DNA of 20,367 bases from the NCBI GenBank assembly GCA_015058265.1, contig SVCR01000003.1, positions 1 to 20,367 on the forward strand, read 5' to 3'. The stretch's first letter is position 1, and each line of letters opens with the position of its first letter. Shown piece by piece: positions 11,996 through 20,367 of the stretch. The DNA is from Clostridiales bacterium (GTDB taxonomy: Bacteria > Bacillota_A > Clostridia > Peptostreptococcales > Anaerovoracaceae). Below the pieces are notes generated by a model. It made no database searches, was not told the DNA's origin, and saw only the letters and a list, made by a program, of their open reading frames with translations. A program made the translations under genes and the position numbers.

Positions 11996-12952
11996 CTATT
12001 CTTCGCCTTCGCCTTCTCTGCGGCGTCTCATGAATACTGCTGCTGCGGCTATTGCTGCAACTATAGCTGCGCCTGCTCCGATCATCAGAGGCTTGCTCAC
12101 GCCGGCTTCCGGTGTGTCGCTGTCAGCTATATCTGTGCTGTCGCCTGAGCCGTCTGCGAGCGGTGTATCGAGGTCAACGATGTCTTCAGGTCCGTTATCA
12201 CCTGCATCAGCGCCGGCATCGACAGTGCCGTCTCCGTTCGCTCCGGCAGCATTGTTGCCATTCGCATTAGCATTGGCATTAGCATTCGCGTTGTTCTGAT
12301 TGTTGTTATTGTTATTATTGTTGTTGTTCTGGTTCTGAGCCGTTGTTCCGGTGTTCTTAGCATATGTGAATGTGATCACATTCTTCGATTCATCAGAACT
12401 CAGAGTCTTCTTGGCGTTGTACGCGTTCGGCTGATATCCGTCGACATACTTATAGGAAACGACAGGTTTGTCGCCGACCATTCCGTAGTAATGATCTGAC
12501 GGATGGAGAGTCTTGCCGTTGGTATCTACGTAGCTGATCGTATAACCGACCATGCCGCCCTTGATGCCGTATGCAGCCTCGTAGGACATATCACCTGTGA
12601 CAGTGATGGTCCTGCTGTTGATGATCTCATCATTGTCGTGTCCTGTCTGACGGATACCTCTCAGATAATACTCACTGTTAGTAACCTTGAGGTCGTCAGT
12701 CGACAAAGTGACAGAATCGCCGTATTTAGCTTTGATCGTCTTTACTTTGCCGTTTGAGAACTTGCCCTGCGCGCCGGAGTAGATCTTTATGATGTAATCA
12801 TACTTACTCTTCTCCGCCTTTTTGTTTCCGTCTGCGTCAACGTTATCTGCAGCGAATACGCTGCCAACGCTCATCAGCATCATCACGAGTGCCAAAGTGA
12901 ATGTCACCATGATAGCCAGTATGCGGTTTTTCTTATTGGAACGTTCTGTCAT
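11996..12952 (-). CDS. Secreted MucBP-like protein with Asn-rich linker and C-terminal membrane anchor
   Basis: About 318 residues. ATG at 12952 is preferred because AAAGGAG lies 10 nt upstream; a GTG at 12961 is too close to it. The protein has a signal peptide (NKKNRILAIMVTFTLALVMM, cleavage after VFAA) and a beta-rich domain. A MucBP-like repeat follows (GYTISYVDTNGKTLHPSD, then VVSYKYVDGYQPN and NVITFTYAK). A linker with about ten consecutive Asn and alternating Asn-Ala comes next, then an acidic Asp/Gly-rich region. The end is a hydrophobic helix (GAGAAIVAAIAAAAVFM) and RRRREGE. There is no LPXTG, so it is probably held by the membrane helix; a non-canonical sorting signal is possible. 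It is the last gene of the five-gene operon, 1 nt after the previous stop. The role is unknown, presumably a surface component of the same structure. Confidence 0.75.
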   Translation of the reverse strand: MTERSNKKNRILAIMVTFTLALVMMLMSVGSVFAADNVDADGNKKAEKSKYDYIIKIYSGAQGKFSNGKVKTIKAKYGDSVTLSTDDLKVTNSEYYLRGIRQTGHDNDEIINSRTITVTGDMSYEAAYGIKGGMVGYTISYVDTNGKTLHPSDHYYGMVGDKPVVSYKYVDGYQPNAYNAKKTLSSDESKNVITFTYAKNTGTTAQNQNNNNNNNNNNQNNANANANANANGNNAAGANGDGTVDAGADAGDNGPEDIVDLDTPLADGSGDSTDIADSDTPEAGVSKPLMIGAGAAIVAAIAAAAVFMRRRREGEGEE

Positions 12953-12953
12953 A

Positions 12954-13760
12954 TCACTCACGCTCCTTTCCGCTCAGAGAAGTGTCGCCTGAAGCTGCAG
13001 CTGCACCAGCCATTTCAGCCTTAGCTGCATTCTTCCTATCCTTCCTGAAGCTGATGAATGTCAGGATGAGCAGGAGCAGAGCTGCTATCATAGTCAGTAC
13101 AGGTGTCAGAAGATCAGTATCATCGCCTGTCTTGACTTTTCTGCCCGGCTTTACTGTGTCCTTCTCAACAGCATAAGCGACCATGAGCTTTCCTGCTGTA
13201 TCCATGTAGTCGTTTACCTCGGATTCGCCGTCGAACTTGACATACAGCTCAGTGTAAGCCTTCTGTCCCTTGGTCAGATCCTCGATGTAGAACCACTCCT
13301 CAGTCGCGTTGGTCGCCTGATGCAGACCTTCGCCGTCTGTAGGATCATCAGCCGGCATCTTGTATTCACCACCGACCTCTTCGTTGCTGAACAGTACCTG
13401 TTTGCTCTTTCCGGAGCCTGCAGGCGGGATATGAGTCAGTTTGTAAGTATATCCGCCGTTGTTCGCTCTGTCATACTCCTCTTCGAGAGTCTTCAGGACC
13501 TCGTTGCGCATGTACCAGTGCGTTTTGTCTTTATACCTGCTGCTGAACTCTACTCTGAACGTGAAGTCGTCGCCAGGCTCGAGCTCACTCATGTTCTTGA
13601 CAAGAGTGTCGGCGTCAAAGTCGCAGACGATGTCGTTGCCCGCTTCGTTGAAGTAGCAGTGTCCTTCAGCCTTATAGCTCTCAGCGCTTACGCTGATCGC
13701 AAGGCTCATCACCATCAGCACTGCCAGGGTAAGGATCATTGATAAATGTATTTTTCTCAT
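12954..13760 (-). CDS. Surface protein with VKTGD sorting-like motif
   Basis: 268 residues from ATG 13760; GGGAGG lies 8 nt upstream, and a GTG at 13769 overlaps that site, so it is rejected. A signal peptide (MRKIHLSMILTLAVLMVMSL, cleavage after VSA) leads to a globular, mostly beta domain with ELEPGDDFTFRVEFSS, WYMRNEVLKTLEEEYD and EVNDYMDTAGKLMVAYAVE. The C-terminus has KPGRKVKTGDDTDLL, a hydrophobic helix (LTMIAALLLLILTFISF) and RKDRK. The layout motif, helix, basic tail resembles a cell-wall sorting signal with VKTGD in place of LPXTG, seen in Clostridia surface operons as I recall. It lies 13 nt after the TasA-like gene, so it is co-transcribed. It is the likely wall or membrane anchor of the fibre; this is inference. 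Confidence 0.75.
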   Translation of the reverse strand: MRKIHLSMILTLAVLMVMSLAISVSAESYKAEGHCYFNEAGNDIVCDFDADTLVKNMSELEPGDDFTFRVEFSSRYKDKTHWYMRNEVLKTLEEEYDRANNGGYTYKLTHIPPAGSGKSKQVLFSNEEVGGEYKMPADDPTDGEGLHQATNATEEWFYIEDLTKGQKAYTELYVKFDGESEVNDYMDTAGKLMVAYAVEKDTVKPGRKVKTGDDTDLLTPVLTMIAALLLLILTFISFRKDRKNAAKAEMAGAAAASGDTSLSGKERE

Positions 13761-13773
13761 CTCTCTCACCTCC

Positions 13774-14634
13774 CTAGCCTACCGACATGTGTCCGCCGCC
13801 GGCATGGACGTTTGAAACGCCCCACAGGCTCTTGATAGCATCATTGACGTTGTGTGTCTGCAGCGCCTGAACATCGGCCTCGATGAAGAATGAGTAGCCA
13901 TTGTAATCATACTCGTAAGTATAGATTATTACGCCGTCATCTCCCGTTTCTTCATGTCTGGTCATGTTCTTAGCATCAGCAACGCTCTTGTCGATCGTAA
14001 GAGTATTGAAGAGCAAAGCAGATGTCGCATTCTTAGGCAGCACGTTCTTCAGATAGTAAGTTTCTGATTCGGTAGTGCTCTCACTTGGATTGCGTGTCCA
14101 CGCTCCACTGTTGTATGCTTTGCCGTTGTACTCGAGTTTGATCAGATCAGGACTCAGAGTAGTATCCTTCTCGCCTTCATCATTGACCCAGTACTTTCTG
14201 ACTGTCAGCCTTACATACTCATCGACATCTTCGCCGTTCTTGGCTCCGATCCTCTCATCGTATGTGCGGCCAGGCTCGACTTTGCCCGGTTCACCAAGCG
14301 TATATGCCGGTTCATCACCGTAGTGCGTGTCATTCTTGTATCCCAGATACTCTACCAGGTTGCCCTTGTACTTCTCGTTCTTGGTGTCTGTATCTGACAC
14401 TTCATCATTGCTCCTGTGAACAGTGAAGATGTCATTCTCGCCTTTGCACACGTCCTTACCGTTCTCCATCAGGTGGATGTGAAGGTGTTCGAGCTCAAAG
14501 CCAGCGACCGCGTCTTCGCTGAAGTATTCCAGCTCTGCTTTGGTCCCCAGGTATCCGCCTGAGCCGAAGAGCAGCGCTGTAGCTGCCAGGAGGGCAAGTG
14601 TCCTCTTTGAAACTGGTGTCTTTCCGAATTTCAT
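13774..14634 (-). CDS. TasA/CalY-like secreted protein (SipW-type signal), larger paralogue
   Basis: 286 residues. The start at 14634 follows AAAGGAGGGG with good spacing. The N-terminus KRTLALLAATALLFGSGG, then ELEYFSEDAVAGFELEHLHI, is the layout of SipW-dependent TasA/CalY proteins (hydrophobic segment, aromatic FS(D/E), then a beta strand with I-L-ME). Later come KVEPGRTYDERIGAKNGE and VDEYVRLTVRKYWV, matching the TasA pattern of a proline/glycine turn followed by a conserved V-YVR strand. Such proteins form extracellular amyloid-like or donor-strand fibres in biofilms. No C-terminal anchor is present. The gene is third in the operon as seen here, 17 nt after its smaller relative. A SipW-type peptidase is not in the window; the peptidase at 2899 has Ser/Lys chemistry. 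The family call is by motif only. Confidence 0.72.
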   Translation of the reverse strand: MKFGKTPVSKRTLALLAATALLFGSGGYLGTKAELEYFSEDAVAGFELEHLHIHLMENGKDVCKGENDIFTVHRSNDEVSDTDTKNEKYKGNLVEYLGYKNDTHYGDEPAYTLGEPGKVEPGRTYDERIGAKNGEDVDEYVRLTVRKYWVNDEGEKDTTLSPDLIKLEYNGKAYNSGAWTRNPSESTTESETYYLKNVLPKNATSALLFNTLTIDKSVADAKNMTRHEETGDDGVIIYTYEYDYNGYSFFIEADVQALQTHNVNDAIKSLWGVSNVHAGGGHMSVG

Positions 14635-14651
14635 CTCATCCCCTCCTTTCG

Positions 14652-15155
14652 CTATTCAGATACAGTTGGAACATAGTCCCAGCCTTTAGGCTTTGCCAGC
14701 TGCTTGCCGTCATATACAGCCTGAGTACTCTCATGTACTACCGTGATATCGAACTGGTAATCAGGCTTCTTGTCCGGATCATCAGTCTTCCAGTCAAAGC
14801 TCATTTCTGCTGTGATCTGGCTGGTTGTTTCACCCGGCTTCAGGACTTTAGTGTAGTAGTAGAAGTCACCGATCTTCTCCCAGTCACTAGCTTTCTCGAA
14901 TGTGATCGGCTTCATGTACTCCTCTTGTCCGAAAATAGCCACTCTGGTGATCATATCAGTCTCACCGGTATTCTCGATCCTGATTTCCTTCTTAGTATTA
15001 TCGTTTCCTTCGTACAGACGTGTCTGACCACCCAGGGTGAGGACGGCGCCTCCCGACGCCTCCTCATAATCGCTGAAGTATGCCAGAGCTGCTCCGACAC
15101 TGACTGACAGGCAGAGCACTGTTACGAATAATCCCAGAATTATATTCTTTTTCAT
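14652..15155 (-). CDS. Small TasA/CalY-like secreted protein (SipW-type signal)
   Basis: 167 residues from 15155; AGGAGGG lies 7 nt upstream. The signal segment MKKNIILGLFVTVLCLSVSV is followed by ALAYFSDYEEASGGAVLTLG, a typical SipW-dependent junction. The mature part has IRIENTGETDMITRVAIFG (the conserved NTG-x-VRV strand of the family), DFYYYTKVLKPGETTSQI and a C-terminal strand. It is a short single-domain protein with no anchor. It follows the giant repeat protein by 22 nt, so the two are very likely co-transcribed. By analogy with TasA/TapA systems, one paralogue may form the fibre and the other may start it; which is which cannot be told here. Confidence 0.75.
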   Translation of the reverse strand: MKKNIILGLFVTVLCLSVSVGAALAYFSDYEEASGGAVLTLGGQTRLYEGNDNTKKEIRIENTGETDMITRVAIFGQEEYMKPITFEKASDWEKIGDFYYYTKVLKPGETTSQITAEMSFDWKTDDPDKKPDYQFDITVVHESTQAVYDGKQLAKPKGWDYVPTVSE

Positions 15156-15177
15156 TCTCTTTCCCTCCTGTCAATCT

Positions 15178-18100
15178 TTAGCTAGGTCTCTGGTCCATCT
15201 GCGAAGCTTCGGTAACCCTGTCTATGATAGTGTAGTTATCTTCTTCGCCCGGAGCAACGTGGTTGATAGCTCCGCCTCCTGTACGTCTGTTAGTGTTAGT
15301 GTTCTTGAGTTCCACCTCATAGAACGGTACACCCTGCTCGACCTCAGTCATCGTGACCTTAGTCGGATCGAGTTTTCCGTAGTTACTTGTGTAAACCTCG
15401 GAAACCGTCACGGTGGTTCCGATTGGTATCTTCTCCACCTCCACCGTCTTAGCGGTGACACTCTTCTTATCGAACATTACACTGACATCTCTTGTTACAT
15501 CATCGTTGATGACCGGATCGTGATATGTGAGTCTGAATACGATCGTAGCGTTGACGTATTCTTCTGCAGTATCCTCACCGATCAGCTTGTCGATGTGCTT
15601 TGTGAGGTAGAGGTTGGTGTACCTCTTCTCATTCTCGAAGTCGAATGTGACTTCTTCATCGGACTTAGTTGTCTTAAGTTCACCCTTGCCGTCATCCTTG
15701 ACGTCTACTGTGAAGTCGATGATCTTACCATCGTACTGAATGTCTGCTTCCTTATCGTAGAAGACATCCTTTCCGTCGATCGTCTTAGGCTTAGCGGTTT
15801 CAGGTATATCCTCGACTACTACATATTCGTAGCTCTTAGAGTAGTTGCCATCCTCGTCCTTCACTCCGCCGTCCAGCTTGAGCTGATCCAGAGTGTATTC
15901 GATATCATCGAATGTGAAGTGTGCTACGCCGTCCTCATCGATCTCTGCATATGCTGTCGAAGCAGTTGCGACCGGTGTGAGTCCTGAAGCATTGCTCCTG
16001 TCCTCACGAGCTCCGGCTTCATCGAACTCGGCCTTCTTGTAGATGCTGAATGTGAATTCCGCACCGCCGAAGTCACCGTACTTGAAGCTCTTAGTACCTT
16101 CAAGTGTGATCAAGCCCTTAGCATCGTAAGCATTTTCGAATACAGCTCCTCCGAATTCTTCTGCGCCGTCATATGTAACTATGAGTTTGCCCTCTTCGTT
16201 ATCAGTAACAGTGAGTGTGATAGTTTGAGCAGTGCTGTCGTAAGTGATTCCGTCTTTGACAAAGCCTCCAGCTGACTTCTGCGAATCATTTGCATTAGCC
16301 CATGTTACGCCATCAGCATTCTCAGCGTCATCCGGAACGATCTCGCTGATACGGTATACATGCTCGCCTGTCTCATCGATCTTCTTAGCAGGATCATACT
16401 CGAATTCGATCTGGTCGAATACAGCCTTGGCCGTATCGGCCTTGTTGCCGTTCTTTACAGTCTGAATCTCTTCATATGTACCGTCTGCTTTCTGCTTCTC
16501 GAGCTTGAACTCGAACTGCTCTCTCTCGAGATCTCTTCCTGTGAGATCCTTGATCGCGAAGAGTTCAGCTTTGCCCGTTGCACGGTAATTGTTGACCATC
16601 TCAGCAGTTTCGATATCCGGTGCAACTGTTGTTCCGAGTACTCCGTCGACCTTGCCGTCATCCTCATCCTCGTCAACAGTGACTGTTATATCGATCGGCT
16701 CAGCGTTAGTCCAACCAGGTCCGGCAGGGCTGGTCTCGACGATCTTGTATTCGAAGGTTTCGCCCGCATCATCAAGTCCGTAAGTGAGCTTAGCGAATTT
16801 GACCTTGCCGTCAGCATCATTGGATGCTTCGTCGATCTTAACGTCATCCTTATCACGGAGCTCGAATGTATACTTGCCTGCAACCGGCTTATCGCCTGTT
16901 GAGAGTTTCTTGGTGAAGCCTATCTCTGCTTCGCCCTTAGCATCATACGTGTTCGTGAACTCGAGGCCTTCCCCGATATCTGTCTTAGTAACGATCAGTT
17001 TGCCGTCCTTCTGTCCGGCAGGCTTATCCGCAACGGTAATATCGAATTTGTGTACCTTAGTATCATTCTTGACACCATCGATCTCACCTGTCTCGATGAC
17101 TTCGTAGTGGTATGTCTTACCAACATCACTGAGATCAAATCCGATATCTCCGAAGTCGAGATCTGCAGTCTGACCTTCTTCCGGTGTTATGGTAACCGGG
17201 TTATTCTTAGGCAGCGGAGCTGTGTCTGCATTCTCTCCGATTGCCACGACTTCGAATGACCACTCATCACCTTCCTGGAAGTCTCTGTTCTCCATCGTCT
17301 TGACGCCTTCGATCTTTTTAGATCCGGATGCATCGTAGGTGTTGACGAATTTGATCTGATCACCATCGATGGTCTTATCGATCTGGAGCTCTCCTGTTCC
17401 GTTATCACTTATCTCAACAGTTATTGTCTTGGCATCAACAGGGTCATTCTCGACACCCTGAACCGTTCCGGTCTCAGTGACCTTGTAGTGATATGTCTTA
17501 TCCTTGTCGTGAGCAAGTGTGAATTCGATCGTAGGGAATTCGACTGTCGCAAGATTTCCATTCACTGGAGTAATTGTTTTGCTTCTTTCTTCAGCCGGCG
17601 GAAGCGGAGCGTCAGCTTCCTCAGCCGACAGAGTGAATGTCCATTCATCGCCTTCCTGGAAATCTCTGTTTTCGATTTCTTTGGTAACTTCGATGTCCAA
17701 TTCACCGCTGGCATCGTATTTGTTTACAAACTTACCATCTTTGAAGCTGTACTCAGCAGTGACATCGAGAGTTCCGTCCTTATTGTCCTTGACCGTTACT
17801 ACTACAGTTTCCGGATCAGGAACCGTAATGTTACTATCAGAGCATTCCTCAGTTATGGTGTATGTGAAGCTCTTCTCTTCAAGATACTTGCCGTCTTCGC
17901 CCTTGAGGTCATCAAGTGTGTAACTGATATCTCCGAATGAGAAGGTCTGATCATTGCCTGATGTCGGCGTGATCGTAACTGAAGTATCATCAACTCTCAG
18001 CGGAGCGTTATCAACAGCTGCGATAGTGAATGTGAACTCATCGCCCTGCTGGAAGTCACGATTCTCCATGTGCTTGATGCCATCGATGGTAGTAGAGCCT

Positions 18101-20367
18101 TCCGCATCGTATGTATTAGTAATGGAGAGATCAGTCTCGCCATCATATTTTACAGCGGTATTAAGCTTGCCGTTCTTAGGATCATTCTCTGTAACAGTTA
18201 CAGTCACAGTATGCTCAGCGGAGTCATATGTGATTCCGTCCTTGACAAAGCCTCCGGCTGCCTTTTCATCATCTGTCGCATCTACCCATTTAACTTTGTC
18301 TGCATTCTCAGCGTCATCCGGAATATCCTCTGTGAGGGTGTAATTGTATACACCAGGCTTGACATATGTGATAGTTCCGAATTTAGCCACAGGATCAGCC
18401 TTGGTTGCCTCTGCTGTCGGATCGACTGTGCCATCGACCTTAGGCATCGGTGTCTCGACACCATCTCCGGCGTTATTATCGCCTGCGGTCAGTGTGAATC
18501 CGAAGGACTCAGCGCCGCCCCAGTACTCGATTGCCTTAGTGACCTCGAGATCGGCAGTTCCTTTTGCACTGTATCTGTTTGAAATGACCTGAGTATCTCC
18601 TTCAGGATCATAGGTGACCACAACCTCGAGCTTACCATCCTTAGGGTCATGCTCTGTCACTGCTACAAACACATGATGTTCTGTTGTGTCATATGTGATG
18701 CCGTCCTTAGTAGGATGCTGCGCATCAACACCATTAGGAACTTCTTCTTTGATGATGTATTCATATGTATCTTCAGCAGTGTACTCTATCTCACCGAAAT
18801 TAGCCGGTACATTCTGAGTTGCAGGCTTAGTGACTGAGGCAGCCTCAACTCCGCCCACCTTAGGCATCGGTGAATTGCCGACAGGTGTAAGAGTGAAGTC
18901 GAATGATCCCTTAGCACCCCAATCATCAAAGTCCTTGGTTGCTTCAAGTTCGGTCTCGCCCTTAGATGTGTATTTGTTAGTGAATGTTGGGCCATCCTCG
19001 TCGGCAGGATCCTTAGTAATATTGAGTGTGCCGTCCCCATTGTCAATAACAGTTACTACTACAGTTTTTTCAGTATCATTCTTGACACCGTCGATCTCAC
19101 CGCTCTCAGTGATCGTATAAGTGTATTCCTTTGGTTCTTCTGCAGTTCCTGCATCCTTGAGCTTGTATTCGATCTTACCGAAGTCGACTGCTATCAGTTC
19201 TCCTGACTTAGGACGAACCGTAACTGATGTATGCTCAGGCATCGGGATCTCAGCGCCTTCCGGTCCGGAGACTGTGAATGTCCATTCATCGCCCTCCTGG
19301 AATGTTCTGCCCTGGATCGCCTTCTGTGCCTTGAGATCGATCTCGCCATTAGCATCGTATTCGTTGGTGATAGTTGCCGCATTGGTAACTTCGCCATCAT
19401 ACTTGACCTCTGTGGTCAATTTGCCGTCGTGATTCTTATCTTCGACTTTGACGACAACTGTATGAGTCTTTCCGTCATATGTGATGCCCTTATCGACAAA
19501 GCCGCCTGCCTCTTTCTGTTCATCAGTCGCCTGAGCCCATGTGACACCATCCTTATTCTTTGCAGTGTCAGGAACTTCCTCGCGGATCTCATATTCATAG
19601 GTATCCGCTTCTTCGTATTTTATAGTGCCGAAGTTAGCTGAAGCAGTCTCGGTTGCCGCCTTTGTCACTTCAGCAGCTTCAACTCCATTTACCTTAGGCA
19701 TCGGAGCGCCGTCTACAGGTGTGAGAGTGAAATTGAACGATTCCTTGGCTCCCCAATTGCTGAAGACCTTGTTTGCCACGATCACTGCTTCACCTTCAGC
19801 AGCATATGTGTTGGTGATCACCAGTGAACCAGATTCGTCATACTTGATGTCAAACTCAAACTCACCGTCTCCATCTTCGTCAGTGACTGTCACTACAACA
19901 TCATGATGATCAATATCATAAGTGACTCCATCCTTCTTGTTTGTAGTTCCCTCATCGAAGCCGCCATCCGGCTCGCACTCCTTAATAGTGTAATTATAAA
20001 CGCCGGCCTTTTCGAAGACCATATCTCCGAATACAGCTGTGAGGCTTGTGTCGCCTTTGTTTACAGTCTTCTGAGCTACGCCGTCCTCAGCATCTGAAGG
20101 CATCGGAGTATCAACACCGGCATTGTTGGTTCCGGCAGTCAGTTCGAATGTGAAGGACTTAGCCTTGCCCCAGTTATTGATCGACTTGGTTGCTTCAAGG
20201 TGTGTCTTACCTTCGATCTTCTTGTTAGTGCACTCAGCTACAGCACCGGTTCCTTCCTTAGTGATAGTTCCGGTGTTATCGGTCCATGACTCGATCACAT
20301 AGCCATCATGGCCGGTCTCTTCTACTGTATATCCGATACCGAGAGGCAGACCTTCGGTCGACATTGA
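15178..20367 (-). CDS. Giant surface protein with at least 11 Spy0128/FctA-like isopeptide repeats (5' end outside window)
   Basis: 1,729 codons are visible and the frame is open at the right edge, so the real start is outside; the ATG at 20364 is inside a domain (GIGYTVEETGHDGYVIESW). After a Cna_B/DUF-like partial domain come 11 repeats of 120-164 residues, ending near visible residue 1581. Each begins with a strand carrying a Lys (ATKSI, NKVF, QKAI, TKDF), has a Glu in a YTITE-type strand and ends in an Asn motif (TNTY, TNEY, TNKY, VNKY, ENAY). This is the Lys/Glu/Asn set for internal isopeptide bonds in Spy0128-type pilin domains. The last 150 residues form a different beta domain (YTNLYLTKHIDKLI, IPIGTTVTVSEVY), then a polar tail NRRTGGGAINHVAPGEED that ends in RPS. 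No LPXTG, hydrophobic helix or basic tail is present. It is first in the visible operon, probably the long stalk or adhesin. Confidence 0.88.
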   Translation of the reverse strand, partial: SMSTEGLPLGIGYTVEETGHDGYVIESWTDNTGTITKEGTGAVAECTNKKIEGKTHLEATKSINNWGKAKSFTFELTAGTNNAGVDTPMPSDAEDGVAQKTVNKGDTSLTAVFGDMVFEKAGVYNYTIKECEPDGGFDEGTTNKKDGVTYDIDHHDVVVTVTDEDGDGEFEFDIKYDESGSLVITNTYAAEGEAVIVANKVFSNWGAKESFNFTLTPVDGAPMPKVNGVEAAEVTKAATETASANFGTIKYEEADTYEYEIREEVPDTAKNKDGVTWAQATDEQKEAGGFVDKGITYDGKTHTVVVKVEDKNHDGKLTTEVKYDGEVTNAATITNEYDANGEIDLKAQKAIQGRTFQEGDEWTFTVSGPEGAEIPMPEHTSVTVRPKSGELIAVDFGKIEYKLKDAGTAEEPKEYTYTITESGEIDGVKNDTEKTVVVTVIDNGDGTLNITKDPADEDGPTFTNKYTSKGETELEATKDFDDWGAKGSFDFTLTPVGNSPMPKVGGVEAASVTKPATQNVPANFGEIEYTAEDTYEYIIKEEVPNGVDAQHPTKDGITYDTTEHHVFVAVTEHDPKDGKLEVVVTYDPEGDTQVISNRYSAKGTADLEVTKAIEYWGGAESFGFTLTAGDNNAGDGVETPMPKVDGTVDPTAEATKADPVAKFGTITYVKPGVYNYTLTEDIPDDAENADKVKWVDATDDEKAAGGFVKDGITYDSAEHTVTVTVTENDPKNGKLNTAVKYDGETDLSITNTYDAEGSTTIDGIKHMENRDFQQGDEFTFTIAAVDNAPLRVDDTSVTITPTSGNDQTFSFGDISYTLDDLKGEDGKYLEEKSFTYTITEECSDSNITVPDPETVVVTVKDNKDGTLDVTAEYSFKDGKFVNKYDASGELDIEVTKEIENRDFQEGDEWTFTLSAEEADAPLPPAEERSKTITPVNGNLATVEFPTIEFTLAHDKDKTYHYKVTETGTVQGVENDPVDAKTITVEISDNGTGELQIDKTIDGDQIKFVNTYDASGSKKIEGVKTMENRDFQEGDEWSFEVVAIGENADTAPLPKNNPVTITPEEGQTADLDFGDIGFDLSDVGKTYHYEVIETGEIDGVKNDTKVHKFDITVADKPAGQKDGKLIVTKTDIGEGLEFTNTYDAKGEAEIGFTKKLSTGDKPVAGKYTFELRDKDDVKIDEASNDADGKVKFAKLTYGLDDAGETFEYKIVETSPAGPGWTNAEPIDITVTVDEDEDDGKVDGVLGTTVAPDIETAEMVNNYRATGKAELFAIKDLTGRDLEREQFEFKLEKQKADGTYEEIQTVKNGNKADTAKAVFDQIEFEYDPAKKIDETGEHVYRISEIVPDDAENADGVTWANANDSQKSAGGFVKDGITYDSTAQTITLTVTDNEEGKLIVTYDGAEEFGGAVFENAYDAKGLITLEGTKSFKYGDFGGAEFTFSIYKKAEFDEAGAREDRSNASGLTPVATASTAYAEIDEDGVAHFTFDDIEYTLDQLKLDGGVKDEDGNYSKSYEYVVVEDIPETAKPKTIDGKDVFYDKEADIQYDGKIIDFTVDVKDDGKGELKTTKSDEEVTFDFENEKRYTNLYLTKHIDKLIGEDTAEEYVNATIVFRLTYHDPVINDDVTRDVSVMFDKKSVTAKTVEVEKIPIGTTVTVSEVYTSNYGKLDPTKVTMTEVEQGVPFYEVELKNTNTNRRTGGGAINHVAPGEEDNYTIIDRVTEASQMDQRPS
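15622..20208 (-). repeat. Coding tandem repeats of two alternating types in the giant protein
   Basis: Repeat boundaries by visible residue: 53-191, 192-340, 341-469, 470-602, 603-756, 757-887, 888-1014, 1015-1144, 1145-1264, 1265-1417, 1418-1581. Repeats 1, 2, 4 and 5 share NWG or YWG, then SF-FTLT and PMPK. Repeats 3, 6, 7 and 8 share (G/N)R(T/D)FQ(E/Q)GDE(W/F)TF. GGFVDKGITYD-like blocks recur in 2, 5 and 10. The last three are more diverged. The close matches at DNA level would permit recombination and length change. Confidence 0.85.

Noticed and set aside
15259..19906. Many plus-strand ORFs of 60-240 codons opposite the giant repeat gene
   Set aside because: They repeat in step with the coding repeats of the minus strand and lack ribosome binding sites; they are antisense shadows.

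Overview
The window looks like a chromosomal segment of a Gram-positive, low-to-mid GC anaerobe of the Bacillota, most likely class Clostridia. The evidence is a DUF4317 protein, an LPSTG-anchored pilin, TasA/CalY-type secreted proteins, giant Spy0128/FctA-type repeat proteins, strong AGGAGG-like ribosome binding sites and extended -10 promoters. No genus is claimed. Nearly everything is on the minus strand; the only convincing plus-strand gene is a cysteine-synthase-like enzyme at 4325-5260.

Layout, left to right. 1-743: N-terminal part of a DUF4317 protein running off the left edge. 847-952: small hairpins and a terminator. 1002-2501: a sortase-type (LPSTG) pilin subunit behind a structured leader of about 235 nt. 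2899-4000: signal peptidase I with an overlapping upstream coiled-coil gene, probably the export companion of the pilin. 4325-5260: cysteine synthase, followed by four tandem copies of a 45-bp hairpin. 5567-7777: a secreted repeat/fibronectin-III protein broken by an in-frame TAA. 8068-10018: an unusual island in which a PD-(D/E)XK-like nuclease gene is flanked on both sides by arrays of long inverted repeats. 10119-11606: pyruvate kinase with a Gly/Asn-rich insertion. 11996-20367: a five-gene surface-structure operon, reading right to left.

The surface operon begins beyond the right edge with a giant protein. It has at least 11 Spy0128/FctA-like isopeptide repeats, each keeping a Lys/Glu/Asn set, and has no C-terminal anchor. 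Two small TasA/CalY-like proteins follow, then a membrane- or wall-anchored protein with a VKTGD motif, then a MucBP-like protein with a C-terminal membrane anchor. Gaps are 1-22 nt and a terminator at 11904-11940 closes the unit. This reads as one extracellular fibre or matrix system.

The best candidate for something undescribed is the island at 8068-10018. Four hairpin classes (A, B, C, D) recur in fixed order with a macro-period of about 278 bp. The arm sequences differ between classes, but the two arms change together (ACTC/GAGT, ATC/GAT, ATTC/GAAT). The arrays flank the nuclease gene, and a decayed copy of the gene's 3' end lies at the far side of one array. The arrangement recalls REP elements and their RAYT partners but with an unrelated nuclease; this link is inference.
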